Positions 7,427 to 14,140 of a DNA stretch of 16,011 nt are shown piece after piece (position 1 is the stretch's first letter; each line of letters opens with the position of its first letter). The notes under the pieces were generated by a model. That model saw nothing but the letters and a program-made list of their open reading frames with translations, was not told the origin of the DNA and did not search any database. Source of the DNA: Opitutales bacterium (GTDB taxonomy: Bacteria > Verrucomicrobiota > Verrucomicrobiia > Opitutales > Opitutaceae); the NCBI GenBank assembly GCA_021772595.1, contig JAJFLS010000436.1, positions 1 through 16,011 of the forward strand, read 5' to 3'. The translations under genes were made by a program, and so were the position numbers.

Positions 7427-8218
7427 TTAGAAGCTTAAAGAAAGAGTGTTCAGCCTGCGGGCTTTTCGGGAGTTGGAATTGAAAAGTTGGGAATGGATCG
7501 CCATTGCGGAGATGCTATCGAGCGGATGGTTGGTGTTGGTGACCTGGGAGTATTTGTGGCCCCTATCGCTCAACGGGTGGAGGTATTTTTCCATCCGCGC
7601 GGCCGTGACGTCCACGTCGGCGTTAAATGCGATCGATTTGTCGGGATCGATCGCTTCGAAAGGAATGTCGATCGCGAGCGTGAAGTCCTCTACCGAGGCG
7701 GAAGATGACGAGGAGGCGGCGGGAGAGTGAGACGCGAGAATTACCGCGTTTTCATTCTCCTGAACGCTTGAAGCGACGGCTGCTTCGAGTTCGGCTTTAT
7801 CCGGAGCCGGGACTTCGTAAAATACGGTTTCCGCGGGTTCCACGGCGGCGACCAATGGGCTCGAGCTGGCATTTCGCTCTACGATGAAAGTGGGCTCGTC
7901 GGCGACGGTTACTGTCGATTCGGCAAGGGCGGGGATCTTCGCTACGGAAGTCTCGGCCGTTGGTTGGAAAGTATTCATCAGAACGAAGCCAATAACGCCG
8001 CAAGAGGCTGCTGCGCAGCACATTGCACTGATTCTGCGAGTTCGGTACCAGAATAGATTTTCGGTGCCAAGATCCTCGACAGGCTGCTTTTGAAGCATGC
8101 GACGCTGCTTGATTCGCAGTTCGTTCTCAAAATCGCCCCAGAAGTCGGACGACGGTTTTTCTGCGCGCTTCGTTTCGAGAAGCTGATCCAAGGTGAAATG
8201 GCCTCGAGAATTACGCAT
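7427..8218 (-). CDS. Unrecognised single-pass membrane protein
   Basis: I do not recognise this family. From the chosen ATG at 8218 it is 263 residues. There is a charged N-terminal cytosolic segment (1-62: HFTLDQLLETKRAEKPSSDFW then a basic ELRIKQRRMLQKQP), one membrane helix (about 63-82, AMCCAAASCGVIGFVLM), then a long acidic, Ala/Ser/Val-rich outside region (83-180, low complexity, with SSSSS around 170-174), and a more ordered C-terminus (about 175-225, LAIDIPFEAIDPDKSIAFNA...). An upstream in-frame ATG at 8251 would add 11 residues (MLPTNACLLST), but the composition of the segment from MRNSRGHF looks like the true start; neither has a Shine-Dalgarno. The layout (short cytosolic part, one helix, outer sensor-like part) resembles anti-sigma factors, but no anti-sigma motif is visible and no sigma factor is adjacent. 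A terminator follows at 7371-7398. Confidence 0.75.
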   Translation of the reverse strand: MRNSRGHFTLDQLLETKRAEKPSSDFWGDFENELRIKQRRMLQKQPVEDLGTENLFWYRTRRISAMCCAAASCGVIGFVLMNTFQPTAETSVAKIPALAESTVTVADEPTFIVERNASSSPLVAAVEPAETVFYEVPAPDKAELEAAVASSVQENENAVILASHSPAASSSSSASVEDFTLAIDIPFEAIDPDKSIAFNADVDVTAARMEKYLHPLSDRGHKYSQVTNTNHPLDSISAMAIHSQLFNSNSRKARRLNTLSLSF

Positions 8219-8315
8219 CGTTGATAATAGACACGCATTCGTCGGAAGCATTCAAAAATTTTCGATTTTTTTTATCTTATCGTCTGCCTGAGTACTGCCA
8301 TCCGATTACTGGAGG

Positions 8316-8336
8316 GGGTTTTCCTGGGGGAAACCC
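8316..8336. other. Imperfect hairpin in the 147-bp gap after the DoxX-like gene
   Basis: GGGTTTTCC (8316-8324) can pair with GGAAACCC (8329-8336) with a one-base bulge. It lies 30-50 bases past the stop of the minus-strand DoxX-like gene but has no T-run on that strand, so it is at best a weak terminator or mRNA end-stabilising hairpin. The rest of the gap holds an AT-rich tract (about 8251-8280) that could contain the promoter of the next gene. Confidence 0.3.
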
Positions 8337-8365
8337 TATTTGTCGGAGTGCGTTGGAGGGGGATT

Positions 8366-8791
8366 CTAGTAGCGCTCTTCGTGAGGGGTCTCGTCGCCAT
8401 GAAGCGCGGATCCGAGGAAGGGAACGGTGTATCTTCGGATGTAAAGGATGACCGAACAGGCGATGAGCACCGATACCGCCAGAATCCCGAGGTAAAAGCG
8501 GTCGCCTTCCCACCCCAGGACCGTGCAATGTCCGATTATGGCTCCGACCATTAGAGCGGATCCGAGAATGGCCCCGAAAGTGACGCTCGCTGGGATAATC
8601 AGAAGGATGCAGGTTACCAGTTCGAGGATGCCGACTAGCATGCGGCCTTCGGGTTCCATGCCGAGTTCGGTGAAGAGGACGATCGATTCGGGAGCTCCGT
8701 TGAATTTGAAATAGAGGGTCTGCCCCATGATGACGATGGCGATGATCTGGGCGATCCAGGACAAGATGAGGGAGGGAGCGCGTGATTTCAT
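8366..8791 (-). CDS. DoxX-like four-helix integral membrane protein
   Basis: A 141-residue protein with four predicted membrane helices (about 9-28, 50-68, 69-88, 100-118). The first helix leads into GQTLYFKFNGAPESIVLFTELG, which matches the DoxX-type pattern (K-F-x-G-x-P-E...F..LG) seen at the same place in that family. DoxX-like proteins are small membrane proteins tied to respiratory or redox functions, but most members have no proven role. The start lies 12 bases after the stop of the membrane-anchored glutamate-synthase-domain gene, so the two are very likely co-transcribed, the DoxX-like gene second. The C-terminus is hydrophilic (HGDETPHEERY). No Shine-Dalgarno precedes the ATG (upstream is GCCGCCCCCCGCC). 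Confidence 0.8.
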   Translation of the reverse strand: MKSRAPSLILSWIAQIIAIVIMGQTLYFKFNGAPESIVLFTELGMEPEGRMLVGILELVTCILLIIPASVTFGAILGSALMVGAIIGHCTVLGWEGDRFYLGILAVSVLIACSVILYIRRYTVPFLGSALHGDETPHEERY

Positions 8792-8803
8792 GGCGGGGGG
8801 CGG

Positions 8804-10339
8804 CTATTTGGAGTTGATGATGTAGGTGTGGAGAGTGGAATCTTTCGGCACGTATAGGTGGTCGAAAGAAAGCTCCTGTATCGAGCGGCAGCCGGTGGCG
8901 CAGAGCAGTTCGACGAGGTCATGCTCGAGATTGTTGACGTAGTTTTCTACGCGATTGGCCTTCAGGGTGATGTCGAGGCCTCTCTGGAGATTGGGATCGT
9001 GGGTGGTGATACCGATCGGGCAGGTGTTGTTTCCGCATTGCATGGCTTGGATGCAGCCCGCCGCGAGCATGAAACCCCGGGCAGAGGCGATCACGTCGGC
9101 GCCGAGGCAAAAGGCGATCATCTGTCGGCCGGGCCCGACGAGCTTGCCGGACGCCACGATCTTGAGCCGATCGCGCGCTTCGAGCTCGGTAAGAATATTA
9201 TTAACACGCTTCAACCCTGGGAAGAGCGGGATGCCTACGCGGTCCATGAAGGCCTTGGGCGCCGCTCCGGAACCGCCTTCGGCGCCGTCGACCGTTATCC
9301 AATCGGGAAAAACGTTTTGTCGCTTCATCTCGGTCACAAATTCGCGGAATTCGGTAGAAAGGCCGACGCACATCTTTATCCCGACTGGGAGTTGCGAGAC
9401 TTCCTGGACATGGGCGATGAATCGGACGGCGCTCTCGATGTCCGTGCATTCGGCGTGGCTCGTCGGCGAGACGACGTCTTCACCGATCGGTACGCCGCGC
9501 AATTCGGAAATCTCTTCGGTGATCTTTTCTTTGGGCAGGAGGCCTCCCTTGCCGGGCTTGGCGCCTTGGGAGAATTTTATCTCGATCATCTTGACCGTCT
9601 CGTTAGCGACGAGGTCTCTCAGCTTCTGGTCGTCGAGCTGTCCGTCGCTCTGGCGCACGCCGAATTTGGCGGTGCCAATTTGGAAGATGAGATCGCAGCC
9701 TTCCTCCAAATGGTACTTCGGGTAGCCGCCTTCGCCTGTGTTCATCAGGATTCTCGCTTGCTTGGCTCCGCGGGCGAATACGCGAACGGCGGACTCGCCG
9801 AGCGCCCCGTAGCTCATGCCGCTAATGATAAAGGGGCGTTCGAGCGTGTAGGGGTTGGCGCATCCGCGCTCTTCCCCGAACGTGATGTGCGTGTGCTTCA
9901 GCTCGCTCTTGTGGATGGGGAACATGGAGTGCCTCACTTTGACCTCCGTGGAATCGAAGTTTTTTTGCGATCCGAACGAGGAGGCGGAATTGGTGTTTTG
10001 TGCCTTGCGGTAGACTTCGGCGCGTTCGTTTCGATTGAAGGGGCGCTCTTCGGTGTCGTTCGAATATAAGTATTGCCGCAGCTCGGGGCCGACGCTCTCG
10101 AGAATGTACCTTCCCTGGCCCAGTATTCCAAAATTGCGGAGGAGCGAATGGCCCCGCTGGCCGTATAGATAGAAGGCGTTGAGGATGGTCAAAAAGAGGA
10201 AGCCGACCGAAAGAAAATGGAAGTAGAAGCTTATCCGCAGCCCCGATACGAAGAACAGCCCGGCGAGCAACGGGACGGCGATGTTGGTGAATCGCGCGAG
10301 ATTGTGAAGGTTAACGACGAGCTTGCCGGTCACTGCCAT
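8804..10339 (-). CDS. Membrane-anchored FMN-binding glutamate-synthase-domain protein
   Basis: A 511-residue protein with two N-terminal membrane helices (about 17-33 and 38-58), then the (beta/alpha)8 FMN domain of glutamate synthase (about 140-490). Motifs seen are SGMSYGALGESA, NTGEGGYPKYH (200-210), FSQGAKPGKGGLLP (256-269), TVDGAEGGSGAAP (349-361), and SGKLVGPGRQMIAFCLGADV (397-416). Cys429, Cys435 and Cys440 form Cx5Cx4C, the spacing used for the [3Fe-4S] cluster of GltB. In GltB this domain makes glutamate from 2-oxoglutarate and ammonia. Here the glutaminase domain, the ammonia-tunnel C-terminal domain and the NADPH subunit are all absent, so it is not a complete glutamate synthase. 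Stand-alone proteins of this kind are widespread and mostly uncharacterised. The membrane anchor and the DoxX-like partner suggest a membrane electron donor, which is an inference. Confidence 0.92.
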   Translation of the reverse strand: MAVTGKLVVNLHNLARFTNIAVPLLAGLFFVSGLRISFYFHFLSVGFLFLTILNAFYLYGQRGHSLLRNFGILGQGRYILESVGPELRQYLYSNDTEERPFNRNERAEVYRKAQNTNSASSFGSQKNFDSTEVKVRHSMFPIHKSELKHTHITFGEERGCANPYTLERPFIISGMSYGALGESAVRVFARGAKQARILMNTGEGGYPKYHLEEGCDLIFQIGTAKFGVRQSDGQLDDQKLRDLVANETVKMIEIKFSQGAKPGKGGLLPKEKITEEISELRGVPIGEDVVSPTSHAECTDIESAVRFIAHVQEVSQLPVGIKMCVGLSTEFREFVTEMKRQNVFPDWITVDGAEGGSGAAPKAFMDRVGIPLFPGLKRVNNILTELEARDRLKIVASGKLVGPGRQMIAFCLGADVIASARGFMLAAGCIQAMQCGNNTCPIGITTHDPNLQRGLDITLKANRVENYVNNLEHDLVELLCATGCRSIQELSFDHLYVPKDSTLHTYIINSK

Positions 10340-10665
10340 AAGAATCGTTTTATTGAAGTTCGCGAATGACCTTGAAGGAAGGGGACGCTTGGGATGAATC
10401 GACTACACACGAGTTTAGACATCCGAGCCAGAGAATTCTTTCGAAAGCGCGTCGTTGGCGAGGGGATACATTTGGGACGAAGGGATAGCTTTTCTTGTAC
10501 GAGCCTGCTTGCAGGCGATGGTGGAAGATCGCTTGCAAGCAAGCTCCTACAGATGGGCGGGTGAAGGACTATTGATCTGCCCGATTCCAAGGGTTGCCAT
10601 GAGATAAAAATTGTTATGAGCTGAAGGGCCGTTGGTTTTCCAGGACCAGCGATCCGCTTAAAAGT
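10340..10665. other. Divergent intergenic region containing a REPIN
   Basis: This 326-base gap separates the divergent glutamate-synthase-like and glycoside hydrolase genes, so promoters for both should be here. A REPIN occupies 10496-10551. A weak -35/-10 pair for the rightward gene is TTGCCA (10594-10599) and TATGAG (10615-10620), but the 15-base spacing is short. I see no convincing coding sequence, RNA gene or operator in the remainder. Confidence 0.5.
10496..10551. repeat. REPIN (copy 2), diverged arms, in a divergent promoter region
   Basis: Left arm 10496-10519 and right arm 10528-10551 are inverted copies of the core seen at 6048-6112, with an eight-base spacer (GGTGGAAG). The left arm has one change from the core (TGTAC for TGTAG). 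The right arm, read on the minus strand, has GCTTG-CTTG-CAAGC in place of GCCTG-CTTG-CAGGC: two changes that compensate each other inside the arm's own hairpin. Confidence 0.85.
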
Positions 10666-12861
10666 ATGAGACGATACGCGCTGAAATGGGAAGTCGGGCA
10701 CACCAATGACCCTGGTGTGGATCCAGAGGTTATGGTGCACGCGTCGGTTCCGGGCGCGGCTCAACTGGATTGGGCGAACGCCGAGGGTTGGCCGGAGTAC
10801 TGGAAGGCGGAGAACTGCGAGCAATTCGGCTGGATGGAGAGCGTTTATTGGATCTACCGAACGATTATCCAGAAACCCGGTATCGTCGCGAAGGAGCGGC
10901 TTTTCTTTAGGTGCGAGGGTGTGGATTACCAGTTTCTCGTTAAGATCAACGGAGTGGTCGAACACGGCCAGGAAGGGATGTTCACTCCCGTCGCGATCGA
11001 TCTGACGGACAAGGTCGCGGAGGGTGATCAGCTGGAAGTGGTGATTTTTCCCGCGCCGGATTCGGGAGACTACTCGCAAGGACGGTCCGAAGCGAACGCG
11101 TCGGTGAAGCCTGCGGTCGGTTACGGTTGGGATTTCCACCCGAGGCTTGTGTCGTCGGGTATCTGGAAGGACACGTACTTGGAGATTCGAAACGAAGAGC
11201 ACATCGTCGACGCGGAATTGAACTATTGGGTAGAAGAGGATTTGAGCCGGGTCCATCTCGATTTGACGGTCGAATTGAATCGGCCTAGCGCGGGGTCGAT
11301 CCAGTGGGTGCTGACAAATTCGAAAGGAGAAGTGGAGGAGGCGCAGTCGGTCGCGATTGAAGGCCAGCGGGTGATCGCCATGAACACGGAGTTGTTCGAT
11401 CCCTATTTGTGGTGGCCGAACGGGCTGGGAAAGCAAAACATGTATCGGCTTACTTTGTCGCTTCACGACGAGGCGGGCGAGAGCGTCTCGCGCGTCAAAA
11501 GGCGAATAGGATTTAGGCGCGTCCGGCTGGTCCACAATCCGCAGGTCTGGGACGAGCCAAGCGCGCACCCGAAGGGACGAAGCGTTCCCCCGATGACTTT
11601 GGAAGTGAACGGCGCGACGCTTTTTTGCAAGGGAGCCAATTGGACCCCGCCTGAGATATTTCCAGGTATCATCGGCGAGGATACGTATCGGCCGCTTTTA
11701 GAAAAGGCGAAGGGCGCCCATTTCAACATGCTGCGATGCTGGGGTGGCGGGGTGGTCAACAAGGACTCGTTTTTCGACCTGTGCGACGAAATGGGCATCA
11801 TGATTTGGCAGGAATTTCCGCTGGCTTGCAACCGCTACGTGGATTCGCCGGAATATCTGAATACGCTGGATCAGGAGTCTCGCTCGATTATCGGGCAACT
11901 GAAGGTCCATCCGTCAGTCGCCTTGTGGTGCGGTGGAAACGAGTTGTTCAACGCGTCCTCGAAAATGTCGGACCAGCACAAGGCGCTTCGCCTGCTAAAC
12001 CGCAATTGCTACGATCTGGATCCCGAGACGCCGTTTCTGCCGACCAGTCCGATCATGGGAGTGGGGCATGGCGGCTATCTCTTTAGAGACATGGACGGCG
12101 TGGAGTGCTTGGAGCGTATTCAGAACTCCCGGTTTACGGCGTATGTGGAATTTGGATGCTCGGGAGTTTCGCCGGCGAACTATTTGAAGACATTCATTCC
12201 AGAAGAGGAGCTTTTCCCCGTGCGACCCGAAGGGAGCTGGAAGCGGCATCACGGCCTGGAAGCGTGGGACCAGGAGCCGGGCTCATGGCTTTGCCTGGAC
12301 ACGATCGTCGATTATTTCGGCCGCCCGGAGTCGCTCGAGGAGCTGACGCAGTATGGGCAGATTCTTCAGAGCGAAGGATACAAGGCGATCTACGAAGAGG
12401 CCCGCCGCCAAAAGCCGTATTGCTCGATGGCGCTCTGCTGGTGCTTCAACGAGCCTTGGCCAACTGCGGCGAACAACAGCCTGATAAATTGGCCCTGCGA
12501 ACCGAAGCCCGCCTACGAGTCGGTGAAGCAAAGCTGCCGCCCGATCTTGGCCAGCGCGCGCGTTTCCAAATTCTCTTGGAAGGGAGGCGAAGCGTTCGAG
12601 GCGGAACTCTGGATTCTGAACGATAGCGGCGAGGCCCAGCGAGGCGGAACAGTGGAAGCGTATTTGCAATTAGATGACGAAGAACGTTTTGCCCTAGCCT
12701 GGGATTTCGAATCCCTGGATCCGAACGAGAATCTGATGGGGCCGACGGCCCGAGTCGTGCTGCCGCGGATCGAGGGGCAAACGTTTCAGCTGATCCTGCG
12801 AGTCGAGTCCCGAAGGGAATGGAACTCGCGATACACGTTTTGCTTCAAAAACGAAGATTGA
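10666..12861 (+). CDS. Glycoside hydrolase family 2 protein, beta-mannosidase-like
   Basis: A 731-residue enzyme with GH2 order: a jelly-roll sugar-binding domain (about 20-175, with VDYQFLVKINGVVEHGQEGMF), an immunoglobulin-like domain (about 180-290, ending RRIGFRRVRL), and a TIM barrel (about 300-630). The barrel shows NGATLFCKGANWTPPE, FNMLRCWGGGVV, DEMGIMIWQEFPLAC, acid/base Glu426 in WCGGNELF, likely nucleophile Glu495 in AYVEFGCSG, and NEPWPTAANNSLINW. The C-terminal part (about 635-731) is a short beta domain. This best resembles beta-mannosidases and related exo-acting GH2 enzymes, which cut terminal beta-linked sugars; the exact sugar is not resolvable. No signal peptide is seen, so it probably works in the cytosol on imported oligosaccharides. 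It is shorter than typical beta-mannosidases (about 850 residues). No transporter or other carbohydrate gene adjoins it. The regulator gene downstream starts 66 bases after the stop. Confidence 0.9.
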   Translation: MRRYALKWEVGHTNDPGVDPEVMVHASVPGAAQLDWANAEGWPEYWKAENCEQFGWMESVYWIYRTIIQKPGIVAKERLFFRCEGVDYQFLVKINGVVEHGQEGMFTPVAIDLTDKVAEGDQLEVVIFPAPDSGDYSQGRSEANASVKPAVGYGWDFHPRLVSSGIWKDTYLEIRNEEHIVDAELNYWVEEDLSRVHLDLTVELNRPSAGSIQWVLTNSKGEVEEAQSVAIEGQRVIAMNTELFDPYLWWPNGLGKQNMYRLTLSLHDEAGESVSRVKRRIGFRRVRLVHNPQVWDEPSAHPKGRSVPPMTLEVNGATLFCKGANWTPPEIFPGIIGEDTYRPLLEKAKGAHFNMLRCWGGGVVNKDSFFDLCDEMGIMIWQEFPLACNRYVDSPEYLNTLDQESRSIIGQLKVHPSVALWCGGNELFNASSKMSDQHKALRLLNRNCYDLDPETPFLPTSPIMGVGHGGYLFRDMDGVECLERIQNSRFTAYVEFGCSGVSPANYLKTFIPEEELFPVRPEGSWKRHHGLEAWDQEPGSWLCLDTIVDYFGRPESLEELTQYGQILQSEGYKAIYEEARRQKPYCSMALCWCFNEPWPTAANNSLINWPCEPKPAYESVKQSCRPILASARVSKFSWKGGEAFEAELWILNDSGEAQRGGTVEAYLQLDDEERFALAWDFESLDPNENLMGPTARVVLPRIEGQTFQLILRVESRREWNSRYTFCFKNED

Positions 12862-12927
12862 AATTTTGAGCTCGCCACGAGATTCGCCTTTCAACCTTCG
12901 CCCCAATCTGTGTAGTCTCCCAAAAAC

Positions 12928-13659
12928 ATGAATCTTCAAGATCTAGGAGACCGCATCCGGCACCGTCGCAAGAAGTCTGGTTTGACTCAGACCGACATTG
13001 CGAACGCGGTTCAAGTCAGCCCGCAGGCCGTCTCTAAATGGGAGCGCGGGGAAAACGCTCCGGATATTAGCATTCTACCCAATCTAGCCCAGCTTCTTGG
13101 AGTATCCATCGAGTGGTTACTCGGTTGCCAGAGTATCGACAAGGATGTGATCGAAGCGACGATCGTGGATATTCGAGCTCGTGCCGCGCGCGAGAAAAGC
13201 GAGCATCTGGAGCCGCGCGATTTCGCTAACTGGACTAACAGCGTTTGCTATCAAGTTACTGAATCCGCTCTGCGGTTCGGGGGCATTCCTATCAAGACTC
13301 GCGGCGCGGGAATTCTCTGCCTGTTTTCCGGGAGCTATCACCAAGATCGGGCCATCGACGCGTCGCTAAATGCGATTCAGCTTTTCAACGAACCCCTGAA
13401 AGTCGGCATGAGTTCGGGGATGATCTATTTCGGCTCTATCGGCCATCCAGATTACGCGAGACCCGATATCATCGGCGAAGCGGTAAGTATCGCCTTGTTG
13501 AATTCAGAATGGGCCGACGACAACACCGCGACTGCGTCCGCGGCCGACGCGAAGACCATTGAAGGCTCCAAGCTCAAGGAACGCGCCGACTTGCCAAGAC
13601 ACCAAGTTACGTTTCCGGGAATAAGCCATCAAGTCACTGCCGTCGAACTGCCGGTCTGA
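12928..13659 (+). CDS. HTH-XRE regulator fused to a degenerate class III nucleotide-cyclase domain
   Basis: A 243-residue protein. Residues 5-66 are a clear XRE helix-turn-helix (RIRHRRKKSGLTQTDIANAV, SPQAVSKWERGENAPD, ILPNLAQLLGVSIEWLLG). Residues 74-195 align by eye with the class III adenylate/guanylate cyclase homology domain: ATIVDIR for FADIRGFT, FGGIPIKTRGAGILCLF for GGxVxKxxGDGxLAxF, VGMSSGMIYFGSIG for GIGxHxGxVxxGxIG, and PDIIGEAVSIALL for YDVxGxxVNxASR. Asp81 matches metal-binding Asp A. The metal B Asp is Ala127, the conserved Asn is Ser187 and the Arg is Leu191, so catalysis is unlikely. Lys123 and Asp180 fall at the adenine-specifying positions. It probably binds DNA and may sense a nucleotide, which is an inference. 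Its target could be its own promoter or the hydrolase upstream. The C-terminal 40 residues match nothing I know. It converges with arsC, with 21 bases between stops. Confidence 0.85.
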   Translation: MNLQDLGDRIRHRRKKSGLTQTDIANAVQVSPQAVSKWERGENAPDISILPNLAQLLGVSIEWLLGCQSIDKDVIEATIVDIRARAAREKSEHLEPRDFANWTNSVCYQVTESALRFGGIPIKTRGAGILCLFSGSYHQDRAIDASLNAIQLFNEPLKVGMSSGMIYFGSIGHPDYARPDIIGEAVSIALLNSEWADDNTATASAADAKTIEGSKLKERADLPRHQVTFPGISHQVTAVELPV

Positions 13660-13680
13660 TCGCGGTCAGCTTCGAGGGGG

Positions 13681-14124
13681 CTATATTTCGTCTGTGAGCG
13701 CTGCTCGATAGCCTTCCGCGTATGCTTCGAAGACGAGCTTTATCTGATCGCGGATTTCTCGGAAGCAGTCCATGATTTCGTCGTCGGTTCCGTCGGCCTT
13801 TGCCGGATCGAAGAAGCCCCAATGGTAGCGCTTAACTTGGCCTGGAAAAGTCGGGCAGGCCTGGTCGGCGTTGCCGCAGACTGTAATGACTGTGTGGATA
13901 TCTTTGTCGAGAAAATCGTTCATGTGCTTGGATTGGTGATCGGAAATGTCGATGCCGATTTCGCCCAGAGCTTTAATCGCCATTGGGTGGACGTATCCGG
14001 CGGGATTCGAGCCAGCGGAATGAACCTCGAAAAGATCGCTGGCGGCGGCCTTTAGAATTCCTTCCCCCATGTGGCTGCGGCAGGAGTTCCCAGTGCAGAG
14101 GATGAGGACGCGTTTCTTTTTCAT
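13681..14124 (-). CDS. arsC: Arsenate reductase ArsC, thioredoxin-coupled (low-molecular-weight phosphatase fold)
   Basis: A 147-residue cytosolic protein opening with MKKKRVLILCTGNSCRSHMGE, the CX5R P-loop of the low-molecular-weight tyrosine phosphatase fold, with nucleophile Cys10 and Arg16. Cys83 and Cys90 (TVCGNADQACP) sit where the thioredoxin-linked ArsC of Staphylococcus plasmid pI258 has its redox pair (Cys82 and Cys89). The catalytic Asp is Asp106 in WGFFDPAKA. Together these residues support reduction of arsenate to arsenite through a triple-cysteine relay recycled by thioredoxin. No arsR, arsB/acr3 or other arsenic gene is in the window, so it stands alone here; arsenite export must be encoded elsewhere if it is a resistance gene. 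The ATG is 16 bases from a REPIN, so the leader contains or abuts that repeat. There is no Shine-Dalgarno; the start is preceded by A-rich CAAAAATTCAAA. Confidence 0.9.
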   Translation of the reverse strand: MKKKRVLILCTGNSCRSHMGEGILKAAASDLFEVHSAGSNPAGYVHPMAIKALGEIGIDISDHQSKHMNDFLDKDIHTVITVCGNADQACPTFPGQVKRYHWGFFDPAKADGTDDEIMDCFREIRDQIKLVFEAYAEGYRAALTDEI

Positions 14125-14140
14125 TTTGAATTTTTGTGAC

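Noticed and set aside
6724..7482. A 252-codon plus-strand frame covering the aminotransferase 5' half and the terminator.
   Set aside because: It runs antisense to a well-supported aminotransferase and through a minus-strand terminator, and has Gly/Arg-rich shadow composition.
8858..10069. A 403-codon open frame on the plus strand, opposite the glutamate-synthase-like gene.
   Set aside because: The minus-strand gene is clearly real (FMN and Fe-S motifs); the plus-strand frame is a shadow with no domain.
10350..10538. A 62-codon minus-strand frame in the divergent intergenic gap.
   Set aside because: It starts inside a REPIN arm and has no start context or recognisable motif; chance reading of repeat DNA is more likely.
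10330..11568. A 412-codon open frame on the minus strand, opposite the glycoside hydrolase.
   Set aside because: The hydrolase on the plus strand has full GH2 motifs and both catalytic Glu residues. The antisense translation is Arg/Pro/His-rich with no recognisable domain, as expected from the complement of GC-rich codons.
12862..12927. CTCG-CCA-CGAG in the gap before the XRE regulator as an autoregulatory operator.
   Set aside because: The dyad has only four-base arms and is too short to distinguish from chance in GC-rich DNA.
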